Source: Prinia subflava
Lineage: Eukaryota > Chordata > Aves > Passeriformes > Cisticolidae
Length of the DNA: 64,000 nt
NCBI RefSeq assembly: GCF_021018805.1
Contig: NC_086248.1
Span: forward strand, 61,513,985 to 61,577,984
Reading direction: 5' to 3'
Both the position numbers and the translations under genes were made by a program. A model generated the notes under the pieces. The model made no database searches and was not told the origin of the DNA. It worked only from the letters and a program-made list of their open reading frames with translations. Numbering within the stretch: position 1 is the first letter of the stretch; every line of letters starts with the position of its first letter. This document shows, piece after piece, positions 43,501 through 64,000 of the stretch.

Positions 43501-46500
43501 GTTGGAATTTTACACAAATATCCCTTTCATGTGATATCCCTTTGGATATCACATGAAAGTGGAAGTGTCTCTCTACAGTTAACTGTGCCAACTGAAATCC
43601 ACCATCTCTAAACCAGTGTCTGCTTCCTTTTCGCTCTGCAACAGATGCCAGGCTGTTTCTTTATCCTGTCTAATTTCAAACATTAATAATCTCAGCAGAG
43701 AAGAGTAGTTATGATTTCAACTCCTTAATGCCTTTCAGTATTGCTTCTTGCATCCTTGTTAGAGTTGTGTGTAGGAAACAGGAGTCATTGTTCTTACTTC
43801 ACAGACAGTTCATCAAATATGAAGTGGAGTACTGTCAGCCAGGAGAGCCTGCATTAGTTTGGTTGTTCCCAGTTTCCCCAGCTCCACTTCTGTACTGAGA
43901 TACTGCAAACCAATTTTTGTGTATGTGTGTGCTTTGGCAAGCTGCAGTAGAATATAAGGTGATGAATTCTTCAGTAATATATTGCCTTGGAAGAGCTATG
44001 ACACAATGTTAGTGAAGAGGCAAACTTGTATTGCCTCTTGAACTACACAAAAGTGTCAGAGTTACCCCCAACTCTTGGTGATGAATATCAAGAATCAATA
44101 GTGAGTGAAACAAGCAGAATGTTTGTGAAGACTATAGTTAAAGTTTGATAATAACATAAAAGGATTTTTGTAATGTATGTGATTCTTATACAGCCCAAAG
44201 CCCGTCTATTTGGTTTAAGCTGGCAGAAAAAAAATGAACAGAAGTTGAAATCACTGGTCCTAATTTTATAGTCCTTTTTTTATGCCAGTCATGCAGAAGT
44301 GATTAAAGGAGAGTGAGAGGCATACCTGAGCTGGCTGCATAAACTCTAAAGGTGTTTAATTAGAAATATTTTAAAATAGTTTAATTGTTAGTTTATCCAG
44401 AGTAGCAAAATTGGTCAAAAGTGCATAGCACTACTGCAGGTGAACTCCATCTAGACACTGAGATCCAACTGGGTGGGATTCAGCTGCACCTGCATTTAGA
44501 GGCAGCTGCATGTGTGAGAGCTGTGAGTGCTCTGGGAGCCCAGGGTGAGTCAGGGTGATCAGCCACAGAGCCCACACCCTGTGATTCAGCAGCCTAAATA
44601 CGGGTACTGCTCTCCTTGCCTGTGCCATTGTCTCCAGCTTTCCGTGCAGCTCATCTGTGGGCTGGGTTTGCCAGTCTCAGGGGTGTATTAGATACCCAGC
44701 AATGTCTCAGAGGGCTCCAACTGTGTTTGGAGAGTGGATCAAGGCTTTGCTTAGTCATCAACTGAATTACTTCCTTGCCCCTGCTGACTGCATTAAGTAG
44801 ATGTCCACTGACCAGAATGGGAATTTAAGAACCATCATTAGGTGTCTTCTTCTTGAACTGGCTTCCAGAGCAGCCACATTCTGCTGGGAGTGTAAACAGA
44901 TACATAGAGATTGATTGATAGATGTATATAAATAAAACACACAAAAAACCCCCAAAAAGCAAACCACCACCACCACCATCAACAAAAAAACCGAACCTCC
45001 CCACAAACACAAAAAAACCCCCCAAACCCCCACCACAACCCCCAAACCCCCCCTTCAAAAAAAAAAAAAAAACACAGAACAAACCAACCATCCCTACCCT
45101 CTCAAAAAAACCCCAACCAAACCCCCTGCAAAAATGATCAAGAGCTGTTTAAAGTTCTGAATTTATAATCAAAAACTTTAGCAAGGCAGGTCAAGGTATT
45201 CCTGGAATGTTGTTTCCTATTTGAATGAGCACTATTCAGCATGTATAATATATAAGTAGCTGGGTTTTTTCAGATTTAAAGCACACTCAGACAACACGGC
45301 TCTGTCTGCATCCAGAGGCCTTCAGTCGTGCTTTGGCTGGGCTTGCTGGGAGCAGGTCATGAGTGTGGGCCTGCATTCATCCTGTGCATTGCTCTGTGAA
45401 TGCTGTTTATCTCTCCAGTACAAGATTGAATACTCCCAGCTGAGCGGTCGGCAACTTCAGGTCTCCGTGTGGCATGCAGGAGCTCTCAAATACAGGGTGT
45501 TTTTGGGGGAAGTGGTGATTCCCCTGGCAGCGTGGAATTTTGAAGAGGACTCGATGCAGTTTGACTGGTACCCACTCAAACCCAAGGTGATTCTAAGTTT
45601 TTGTGCTTAACTGTACCTTAAGAGCAGGATGTAGTGAAAGCAAGATCACCCCTGTGAGATCATTGAGGGGAAAATGCTGTCAATCCAGCCCATCAGCAAG
45701 ATGTGTTGGAAACACAAATAAGCTGTGAGAAGGATGGCAGTAATGCAGACTTCTGTATGTCCCTTTCTTCAGCTTGAGAGGCCTGAAGATGATCTTATCC
45801 AGTACAGCGGTGAACTCCTCGTGTCTGCAAGGCTGTTGGTCCCAGCCCAGTATCAAAGCCTCCAGTTTGAAGGTATAAAATGTTTTGACATACATGAGTG
45901 CTTAACAGTTGTTTTCAATGATCTTAGAGGTCTTTTCCACCATAAATGATTCTATGATTCTGTGAATTCCTTGGCTAGAGAAGAATTGAGATCAATGTAG
46001 GACTGGCAAAGTGTCCATGTAATATTACTGTATGGGTTTTTTTAACAGCTACAGCAAATGGTGATTTGTGGTGTTTTGTATTTTAGGTTGTTTAAAATCA
46101 AAAAAAAAATTCAAGCTTTGTATATTTGTTCTTTTTAATACCAACAAAAGTTGGACATTATAATGGCAGCAGTAGGATGCATGCAGCTGTTTTCCAACCT
46201 TGTGCCTGTCATGATGTTACCAGTAGAGGTTATTCTGGAGGTGAACAGCTGTCCTGCTGTCCAAGGCAGAGACTGCCAATTTGGGGGAAAATTTGGAAGG
46301 AAAGTATCTGCAAGGATACCAGACCAGCAGCCTTGGCTTCCTCCAGTGGTCTCGTCTTGGGGAGATTGTTTCACTTGAAAGGTGTTAGGTTCAAAATGTG
46401 TAGTCAGGATTCAGTTTCTAGTAATGAAAACGTGTAAGGTACACTAGGTATTGCTGTAGTATGCCAGAGCAAGCACCTGCTGGTGGAGTGAAATAAACAC

Positions 46501-49500
46501 ATTTGGAGGGAGGGATAGGAAAGCCTCCTTTTCCTTACCTCCCCAGACCTTAGTGAGGTGTACAGACATTCAGAGCTCTAGTAGTGCTCTCTGTGTGAGG
46601 ACCACAGCAGTAGGGAGAGACCAATGGGAAGCTCTAATTAACTATTTTGATATTTTTGTTCCCCTTTTCTTTTCCAAATAACCCCAAGGTTCCCAATTCC
46701 ATATCTTCTGTTTTTCCTCCCTGTTCACCCCTGTGTTTTGGGTCTAAGCTCTGTGCCTCGAGCTGTGAGCAGAGCAGTATCACACAATGGGTTTTGCTCT
46801 CTCCCCTGCTTCTGACTGTTCCAGAGAAATGCTTCTGTGTGTACTGCCCAGTGTTTGCTTTTCACAAACACAACAGAAAGCTTTGTCTTTGGAACAGGGA
46901 TCACAAAGCAGCCTGCTACTCACTGCTTGGTTTGCTTTGTGTGTGAATCATTCACTGCACATTCAAATCTTTGAAATGTTTCTAGTCCAGCCTTATGACT
47001 CCTTATCTCAGTAGTGCCACTTAGGCATTCCCCTACTTACTTTTAGCAGCATCTTAAGCTATGAGCTGAACTAACTGGGCATTTCATATGATAAGTGCTC
47101 CTTTTTCAGGAAACAAAGACCAAGGAGTTCGCAAGTGCCAGCTTCAGGTTATGATACTTGGGGCCAAGAACTTGCCCATGCTGAGATCCACTGGAATGCT
47201 GAACTCCTTTGTTAAAGGGTATGTCTGAGACCTAACACTTCAAATAGAGGCTGTCACATGTGCTCCATGCAAATGTACACATTAACATGTTTTCAGCAGG
47301 AGACTGGCATGGGTACGTGGCATTGCCCACGCTCTTAATCAGACATCCTAGTAATGGTGACACTTGGGTGGCTGCAGAACAGCAGCAGTTTGCAGGGTAG
47401 TGATAGGTCCCACCTGCCCTATTGGTCCTGAATTTTAGATTTTAATTATGTCATTAGATGTAGAGCTCCCCAGTTTAAGTATGTGCTCCTAGGGGAGGGG
47501 AAAAAAGATGCCAGTAAAAAGGGGGTGTTGTCACAGTTTCAGCTGTGCCTTTGCAGAATGAAATATAGCTCTGGATACACTGAAAACTTTTATCCTCTTC
47601 ATTCTCAACATTTTGAAAGAGAAGGAACCGAGTTTTTCTTCAGTGTGTTGAGTAGCTTGTATGTGGGATTGTTTCACTTCCTTGCTGTCAGGCATCAGAT
47701 GGCACTGGAAGGGATGGCACTGGGGTAAACTTACATCTCATAAAGCCATTTCATCTGCTGTGGCACCCACCTTTGGTGCAATGGGTGAGCATTTCATCTC
47801 CTGAGAGGCAGCTTTCAGGCACTATTGAATAGCAGCTTGTGGAGCAGAGTCAGAGCAGACTACAAGAGCCTGTTTGCATCTGCAGTAAGAGGCTGGCAGG
47901 AAAAGGTGCAGGTCCCAAAATAAACACAAGAGTGCCATGTTTTACCTTGCACTAAGGCTGAACTCTTTTGCTGTTTAAGGCAAATCAAAGGGCTCTAGTT
48001 GGTTATCAAAATTGTTCTGTTTTCTGGTTGAGAAATCAGTAACCTTGCTGAACTCTTTTTTTTTTGGCGGGGGGAAGTTGTCTTATCCTTCCAGACCAAG
48101 CAGAGGTAAAGCAAAAGTCTCCTGTCCTGAAGAAAGAAGCCTGTCCCCAGTGGAAACACTTGTTTGTCTTTGATGGTGTGATGCCAGCTCAGCTACAGCA
48201 ATCGTGTCTACACCTGACTGTCTGGCACAAGTCAACTTTCAGCTCAAATGATCAATTCCTAGGAGGAGCCAAGCTTGGTGCAAGTAAGTTCTTTATCACA
48301 GGAAGTTCAAGGTAATATTTGGGGAAGAGTGTATTTAATTTACATCCCAAGCAAGAATAATTACACTGTGCTATTTATTACCTGCTATCATGTGCCTACA
48401 TATGCAGTCCCATGCCCCCAGTCCTAAGCTCCTTGCAGTCTTGGGCTCTGACCATGCAAGAACTGATACAGGTGCAGAAGATCAAAGTTTTCAGGGGAAA
48501 TTTTCAGGAAGGCCATTTGTTAGCATGGTGATTTTTATGGGTCAGAGTCATACAAAGACAAGCACAGAAATGGTGTGGCTCTCACTCTCACAGAGCTCTA
48601 CACATTTTGAAAGACCTATTCCTTTAATTGTTTTCTATGAATTGGCTTATTTTAAATAACTTCTCATCAAAAGGAAGCAGGAGAACTGATCATCTCATGG
48701 ACTCCAACCTTACTTATATCTGTGTTTATTTTTTTATATCTGCAAATCAAGCTAATCAATGAAGTACAGAGGTGACACTTGCTCCGAAGGGGCTGTTGGA
48801 AGTTCGAAGTTTGGGCTCTGCTCTAACAGAGTGAGCCTTCTTTCTAAGGGCTGAGCCATGTCTGAGAAACCCTCTGCTCACGGAATGGGCCCTGTTTCAC
48901 TGGTAGTTGAGCAGGGAAACGCTGTCCCTTGAAGGCTGCCCAAAGGTCTCCCAGTGAGTTAAGTGCCATTGGTTTCAGTATTAGAGAGGAAAGGCTCAAA
49001 TGTTGTTTTGATATCAGCAAGCAGTTTACAGGAGTATTATCACTAGTGGTAACACAATGTCATGCAGGCTTCCTCATGAACTTTTTTGCTTATCCTAGCC
49101 AGCATTTGCCTTTCTGCTAGAGCAGGGACTATGTGCTTGTAAGTTATCCAAGTCCTGGAATGGACTGAAGTAGAAGGCTTAGTGCCATTCTGCTGTTATG
49201 AGTATACACACTTGCTCTTCTGCTTTTAGTCATACAGCTGAAAACCTTTTCTTTGCTGCAGGTTGCACTCTTCAGAGAGTGATCCCAGTTTAACAGGGTC
49301 TAAATAATAGTTCAAAAGTATAAATATAATTTATTGCAATGAGTGCCTTAGGAGCTACAGAACAGCTGGAATTACTGTAGAAGTGGGTGAAAGGGTTGGC
49401 CAGAAGTTGGGTAAGGCCAAGTGAAAAGCAACTCTGATCTTTCTTTTTGCCTTCTTGCAGAGGAATTCTTTGGCTCTATGGACCTTGCTTCTCAAGGAAT

Positions 49501-49591
49501 GCTCCAATGGCAGGAAGTGCTCCGCAACCCAAACATGTGGCTGGACTTCACACTTGTACTGCATTCAAATAAGGAAAACTTTAAATCATGA
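22439..49591 (+). CDS. SYTL3: SYTL3, synaptotagmin-like protein 3 (Slp3), complete 15-exon CDS
   Basis: Rab27 effector that tethers secretory vesicles to the plasma membrane. The 15 coding exons sum to 1854 nt, i.e. 617 residues plus stop; human is about 610. In order: Slp-homology domain, residues 1-130 (helix [19 protein letters not shown]-like zinc finger with CCARC, CHGCSH, CSEC and CTIC, then the Rab27-contact motif GEWFFEE near 116-122); a linker with [10 protein letters not shown] and [13 protein letters not shown]2A, about 305-430 ([34 protein letters not shown]); C2B, about 450-610 ([42 protein letters not shown]). The usual SDPYVK of C2 loop 1 reads CNPYVK, and acidic calcium ligands are sparse in C2A. 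The start is chosen by homology ([16 protein letters not shown]), a good Kozak context (AAAAATGG) and an upstream in-frame stop. The C-terminus runs about eight residues past the human end as I remember it. Confidence 0.96.
23952..24167 (+). CDS. SYTL3: SYTL3 coding exon 2 (zinc finger)
   Basis: Acceptor tggatttag, donor GG|GTAAAG. Encodes RWKGAK, then the full cysteine set CCARC ... [13 protein letters not shown] ... CLWKCTICY of the FYVE-like finger. It is locally GC-rich compared with the flanking introns. Confidence 0.96.
25878..25942 (+). CDS. SYTL3: SYTL3 coding exon 3 (Rab27 contact motif)
   Basis: Encodes [20 protein letters not shown] with split codons at both ends. Acceptor gttttccag, donor G|GTAATT. 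Confidence 0.95.
28460..28511 (+). CDS. SYTL3: SYTL3 coding exon 4
   Basis: A 52-nt exon encoding [17 protein letters not shown]. Acceptor ccttcatag, donor AG|GTAAGA. It matches the human GKHETVG region. Confidence 0.94.
29100..29195. repeat. A/C-rich low-complexity stretch
   Basis: Runs of AAC and ACT triplets, then AAACCCAAACCAACC and AAAAAAACCCCC. It is similar in style to the tract at 44938-45126 and lies in the same intron as the 21-bp direct repeat. Confidence 0.6.
29223..29280. repeat. Direct repeat of 21 bp with 16-bp spacer
   Basis: The same 21-bp AT-rich unit, starting AATTTAATATAATTG, occurs at 29223-29243 and 29260-29280 in the SYTL3 intron 28512-29953. It appears to be a local duplication. 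Confidence 0.85.
29954..30026 (+). CDS. SYTL3: SYTL3 coding exon 5
   Basis: Encodes [19 protein letters not shown] and NAMGN; proline-rich linker. Acceptor aaatttttag, donor AAT|GTATGT. Confidence 0.92.
30955..31027 (+). CDS. SYTL3: SYTL3 coding exon 6
   Basis: Encodes [20 protein letters not shown] and THIK plus one base. Acceptor catttgcag, donor A|GTAAGT. Confidence 0.94.
34317..34441 (+). CDS. SYTL3: SYTL3 coding exon 7
   Basis: Encodes [11 protein letters not shown] through [14 protein letters not shown]. Acceptor tttacttcag; the donor is AGG|GTATCC, weaker than its neighbours. Confidence 0.93.
37905..38048 (+). CDS. SYTL3: SYTL3 coding exon 8 (divergent linker)
   Basis: 48 codons starting [19 protein letters not shown] and ending FCDGKKH; phase 0 at both ends. 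Acceptor atttcttgcag, donor CAT|GTAAGT. The linker is poorly conserved and a symmetric exon like this could be skipped in frame. Confidence 0.88.
40742..40920 (+). CDS. SYTL3: SYTL3 coding exon 9 (start of C2A)
   Basis: Encodes [18 protein letters not shown], then [12 protein letters not shown] and [13 protein letters not shown] with a split Pro. Acceptor gtcttttcttag, donor CC|GTAAGT. Confidence 0.96.
43082..43184 (+). CDS. SYTL3: SYTL3 coding exon 10 (C2A)
   Basis: Encodes [34 protein letters not shown]. Acceptor tttgtctccaag (AAG type), donor AAG|GTATGG. Confidence 0.96.
43524..43559. repeat. Perfect 16-bp inverted repeat (hairpin) in SYTL3 intron
   Basis: The left arm CTTTCATGTGATATCC (43524-43539) and its exact reverse complement GGATATCACATGAAAG (43544-43559) flank a 4-bp loop, CTTT. 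The decamer ATATCCCTTT occurs twice, just before and inside the left arm. It lies in the SYTL3 intron 43185-45418. Confidence 0.9.
44938..45126. repeat. A/C-only low-complexity tract with G-quadruplex potential
   Basis: About 190 bp made almost only of A and C on the plus strand, including ACC repeats. A core at 45018-45053 has four C runs of 5-7 with short spacers. The minus strand fits an intramolecular G-quadruplex and the plus strand an i-motif. It lies in the SYTL3 intron before coding exon 11. ORFs in it (KPPPP-like) are artefacts. Confidence 0.85.
45419..45586 (+). CDS. SYTL3: SYTL3 coding exon 11 (C2A)
   Basis: 56 codons from [19 protein letters not shown] to FDWYPLKPK. Acceptor atctctccag, donor AAG|GTGATT. 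Confidence 0.96.
45773..45872 (+). CDS. SYTL3: SYTL3 coding exon 12 (C2A-C2B linker)
   Basis: Encodes [33 protein letters not shown] plus one base. Acceptor ccctttcttcag, donor G|GTATAA. The intron before it is only 186 nt. Confidence 0.95.
45913..45966 (+). repeat. CR1 LINE 3' tail
   Basis: TTCAATGATCTTAGAGGTCT, then TTTCCACCATAAATGATTCT and ATGATTCTGTGA: the canonical avian CR1 3' end with its 8-bp terminal repeats. It lies about 40 bp downstream of the SYTL3 exon 12 donor. Confidence 0.9.
47110..47218 (+). CDS. SYTL3: SYTL3 coding exon 13 (C2B start)
   Basis: Encodes [36 protein letters not shown] plus two bases. Acceptor ctttttcag, donor GG|GTATGT. Confidence 0.95.
48078..48283 (+). CDS. 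SYTL3: SYTL3 coding exon 14 (C2B)
   Basis: Encodes [20 protein letters not shown] through [13 protein letters not shown] and [20 protein letters not shown]. The acceptor is unusual: a T tract, then GGCGGGGGGAAG just before the exon. Donor A|GTAAGT. Confidence 0.94.
49461..49591 (+). CDS. SYTL3: SYTL3 coding exon 15 and stop
   Basis: Encodes [35 protein letters not shown], then SNKENFKS and TGA (49589-49591). Acceptor ccttcttgcag. Confidence 0.96.
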
Positions 49592-50635
49592 GAGATTATC
49601 GCACAGCAACTTTTCCTTTTCCATGTCCAATGTTTTAAACTGAAGTGGTACCTGCACTTCAGGTCTGGGAAGGGTACACTGCCACAGCACCTATTCCAGT
49701 TTTTTGGGTAATAGAATTATGTCTTTGAACATGTGTCACACTCTGTTTTATTTCTTCAAAAGTTAAGGCTTTTAGCCTGTGTCTCTAGCTGGCATGTAAG
49801 GATAATATTTTTTCTCCAGGAGTGACAGCCTCAGTTTGAGATGGATTATGCTGACAAAGCAAGAGGAGGCAGAGAATGTGCAGCTTTCAATTTCCAGGCC
49901 TAGCAGAAATGTTACTATTTAATTTAAATCACAACTAGGACAAAGTGGGAGAAAATAACTCTTACAACAAGAGAGCTACATTATTTCACATTTCACTCTT
50001 CCATTGATGTTTTTGCCACAGAATTCAAAAACAGCTTATCTTTGTCAGCATGCTTGCTGCAGATGGGTGATGCTAATGCCTCTGTGCTTCAGCATTATCT
50101 ACACTGCCACTTTATTTCATGTGATCCTAAAACGCTTTGGCCTGTAGCCATGTCTCTCAAATGTGTGCTATAGCATGGTGCTCAAAGTTAAATGTATAAA
50201 TTCCCTGTCAATAGCAGGGTGGGACTAGAGCCAATGCAGTAGGGGGGGTGTAACAAGTTCTTTCTTATCAGCTGTCCCTGTAAGACAGAATTAACAGTTC
50301 TGATCCGTAGGGTGTACAGCACATGACAAAAGTTTAGCTACGTTTATCATTTCTTCATGTGGACAAGCTTAGAGCCAAACTCCTGTGTCAGTTTGCCTTG
50401 CCTTGGATGTAGCTTTACAGTCAGCAGAAACTTCTTGTGAACAACTGTACCTAGTGCTGCTGTGTTATACTTTTAGTCCTTACTGCCTATTCCCCCTTCT
50501 TCCTTTCTAGGTCAGTGTGGCTTTTAAGGATTTGAGATTTAAAGACACAGGGACTCATAAGCTAAGCTCAGGAACTAAAAGAGCACAACTTATTCAAAAT
50601 ACACCCCACAGAATAAACACTTCACTCTATCACCT
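49592..50635 (+). other. SYTL3: SYTL3 3' UTR
   Basis: From the stop codon to the first AATAAA, at 50612-50617, giving about 1 kb. A second AATAAA at 50678-50683 would extend it into the EZR 3' end. No other feature seen. Confidence 0.6.
50612..50617 (+). terminator. AATAAA poly(A) signal of SYTL3
   Basis: The first canonical signal after the SYTL3 stop, followed by a T-rich TTTGTTACTTTG. It lies 40 bp from the oppositely oriented EZR signal. Confidence 0.6.
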
Positions 50636-50653
50636 TTGTTACTTTGCAGATCC

Positions 50654-50659
50654 TTTATT
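50654..50659 (-). terminator. AATAAA poly(A) signal of EZR
   Basis: On the minus strand it reads CTAAATAAAGG, about 1.3 kb past the EZR stop. That fits the usual EZR 3' UTR length. Confidence 0.65.
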
Positions 50660-51398
50660 TAGATGATTGCTGCTGCAAATAAAAAAAAACCCACACAAGA
50701 TTCAACTCAAGTATAACGCAGCATAGATATTGTAAATGGAAGAGGTGGCAACATATTGTATCTTACTTTCTAACAGATTTTCAGGGGGGCAAAAAGGGGA
50801 GAGTGGGGGAAGGATGGTCACAGAAATGCTCTCTACTAGAGAGAATACAACTGTGATATAAACAAGCAGTCCCTTCATCTTTGGAGTCTGAAACCTTAAA
50901 TCAAACATTTAAAAAAATTAGAAAATTTGTTAGAAAAATAGCTGCAGTAAAATTGTATATATTGGATCATGTGTACATATAACAGTTTTCATTAAGTAAA
51001 AAAATGATCTTTACAAATAATGCTTTATAGTAAATAATCAGCTGCACTGTATCAGACTACAGTCTTGTTTAGGCATTTTTACAGATGCAAGTCTTATTAA
51101 ATCTGAAAAGTAACAAAATATACAGAGCAAAACTATTTCCCTTTAACTAGTACTGCAATTCACATATTGCATGTTTTATATATATAAATACTACACTATA
51201 AATGATCAGTAATGAAGCTGGAATGCAAAAACAGTGGTGTCTTAGATTCCAGGAGTATTTGCTACTTGTTACATGAAGAGGGTATCAGTGTCCCTATGCC
51301 ACTTCTGAGCCATCACTGCAAAATTTCTCCAGTTGAGAACAGCAACTAGAAGATATCTAATTTCTACACAAAGTAGTTCTGAGGTGTTGTCAGTTCTT

Positions 51399-51428
51399 GG
51401 GGAGGGGTGGGGGGGGAAGGGGAGGGGG
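51399..51428. other. G-run tract in EZR 3' UTR (C-rich in the mRNA)
   Basis: On the plus strand there are five G runs of 4-8 separated by 1-2 bases. The EZR transcript therefore carries five C runs, a possible poly(C)-binding-protein site. The DNA plus strand meets the G-quadruplex rule. Confidence 0.6.
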
Positions 51429-51867
51429 AAATGGGCATCAAGACCAAGGTTATAACAGGATCTACAAGCATGTGTGCATGGATGTACAACACATACATAC
51501 AGGTGCTTGCAAACCCCCAGTTCCACAGTCTGTCTGCTACACTTTACACTGTCGCTAATCATACAAAGACATATGGCACAAAATTCACCCACAGATGCTT
51601 ATCTTTTACACCAGGCTGAATCCAGCACCTGCACAGGACACACAGCTTTAAATAGAAGCACGGCCTGTTCAAATTTGTCTTGCCTGAAGGGAGATGTGAC
51701 ATAAGGCCTTTTGGCACTAAGCAAAGGCATGAGCAAGTTACCAGAATCTGTGGTACGATCAGTTTTAAACTTTACCAAATTTCACAGAAGGTTCAGAATA
51801 AAAGGGAGATTCAAACACCTCTGGGTTTAGAGAACATTGGTTAAGTGTAATACAGTGACCCCTACTC

Positions 51868-51925
51868 AGGGAAAAAAAACCAAACCAAAAAAACAATACA
51901 ACAAAAACCCCAAAACAAGAACACA
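51868..51925. repeat. A/C-rich stretch in EZR 3' UTR (GT-rich in mRNA)
   Basis: AAAAAAAACCAAACC and related repeats on the plus strand, so the EZR mRNA carries a G/U-rich segment about 50 nt after the stop codon. Confidence 0.6.
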
Positions 51926-51975
51926 GCATTAAGATCTGCCTTTCCCACAGTCCTGCCTTCTTCTTACGAGCATCT

Positions 51976-63286
<11,311 letters not shown>

Positions 63287-64000
63287 CTACACAAGGAAAC
63301 AGATATCAGCAATATTAGATCTTCTGCAGTATCCACTGATGGTGATCTCTGCTTTAGTCTTACTCTCACCCTGGTGGAAGCCTTACTGTAGCTAAAAGGA
63401 AAACCCTACTCAGCCCAAAGATGTTCTCTGTGAAGCAGAGCAATTCAGAATGAGCAATAACCCTCTCCAAAGCCTTTCTGGTCACTGATCAGACACGTGA
63501 GAGCAAAACACTGCAAACAAATCACACACATACTGTAGACACCAGGGCATTAAAGCAAAGCAAAAGTAGGTGCAATCCCTGGAATTAGATATTGCTGCAG
63601 TGTCATCAGGAGGGGTAAACAGAAGCCATTGGTCTGATAACATCCACTAACCCTTTGTGGGGATGGACTGTGTAGCCACAGGATGTGCTCTCTGTGTACA
63701 CATTTTTTAGGACTGTACATTAGGATTAAGGACACACAACCCAACCTTCTTCAGGAATGACATATTCTTGACTTAATGCTGCTCTTTTCTTCTTGAAGAG
63801 GAGACATTCATACTGCCACAGCTACCAGCATGGCAGCAGTGTTTAAGAAATAAAAGCTGAATACAAAACTGTATTTCCTCTCTAACCAACCCAAGGAGAA
63901 GCAAAAACATACTCAAATATGACAAGTAGAAATACAATAAGGGAAAAACCCAATTACATACAATTGGATTTTTTAAAAAAACAAACATGCTTTCAAATGA
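63287..64000 (-). other. EZR intron, continuing past the window
   Basis: No further EZR exon is visible. The preceding exon, encoding FERM residues before VMDQ, must lie beyond 64000. No repeat or RNA gene recognised. Confidence 0.7.

Larger units (their letters stand above)
50635..51975 (-). other. EZR: EZR 3' UTR
   Basis: Extends from the stop codon to the AATAAA at 50659-50654. It holds a C-rich tract in the sense strand (51399-51428), a GT-rich stretch opposite the A/C-rich 51868-51925, and AT-rich distal sequence. Confidence 0.65.

Noticed and set aside
44767..45137. ORFs encoding Lys/Pro-rich or Gly/Phe-rich repeats
   Set aside because: They are translations of the A/C-only low-complexity tract in a SYTL3 intron, not genes.

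Overview
The window is vertebrate nuclear DNA, almost certainly avian. It holds split genes with GT-AG introns and one CpG-island promoter. Several CR1-type LINE fragments carry the bird-typical ATTCTATG/ATTCTGTGA tail. The gene order TMEM181 - DYNLT1 - SYTL3 - EZR is the one I know from human 6q25. No bacterial, viral or CRISPR content was seen. All exon boundaries were read by eye; exon lengths and codon phases add up without a break in each of the four genes.

Layout: (1) 1-7955, plus strand: the last four coding exons of TMEM181 and its roughly 3.7 kb 3' UTR. (2) 7956-10935: intergenic, between two converging 3' ends. (3) 10935 to about 16190, minus strand: complete DYNLT1 (113 aa, five coding exons), starting in a CpG island that carries a YY1-type site and a near-palindromic RFX X-box. 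(4) 16200-50700, plus strand: SYTL3, with a complete 15-exon CDS of 617 aa from 22439 to 49591; its promoter and first exon are not resolved, and the DYNLT1 CpG island is the best candidate start. (5) 50650-64000, minus strand: the 3' part of EZR (ezrin), nine coding exons from the middle of the FERM domain to the C-terminal actin-binding domain, plus its 3' UTR. SYTL3 and EZR meet tail to tail, with polyadenylation signals about 40 bp apart.

The four genes are not an operon; each is an independent unit of a conserved syntenic block. Their products act at membranes, the cytoskeleton and transport: a multipass membrane protein (TMEM181), a dynein light chain (DYNLT1), a Rab27 effector for vesicle exocytosis (SYTL3), and a membrane-to-actin linker (EZR).

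The most striking sequence-level finding is a U12-type AT-AC intron in TMEM181 (406-1497). It has an exact ATATCCTT donor, a TCCTTGAC branch site and an AC acceptor, and only this reading keeps the protein in frame with all expected residues. Other findings are a perfect 16-bp hairpin and a strong G-quadruplex/i-motif tract in SYTL3 introns, a start-stop AUG-UAG element just upstream of the SYTL3 start codon, and abutting or overlapping SYTL3/EZR 3' ends.
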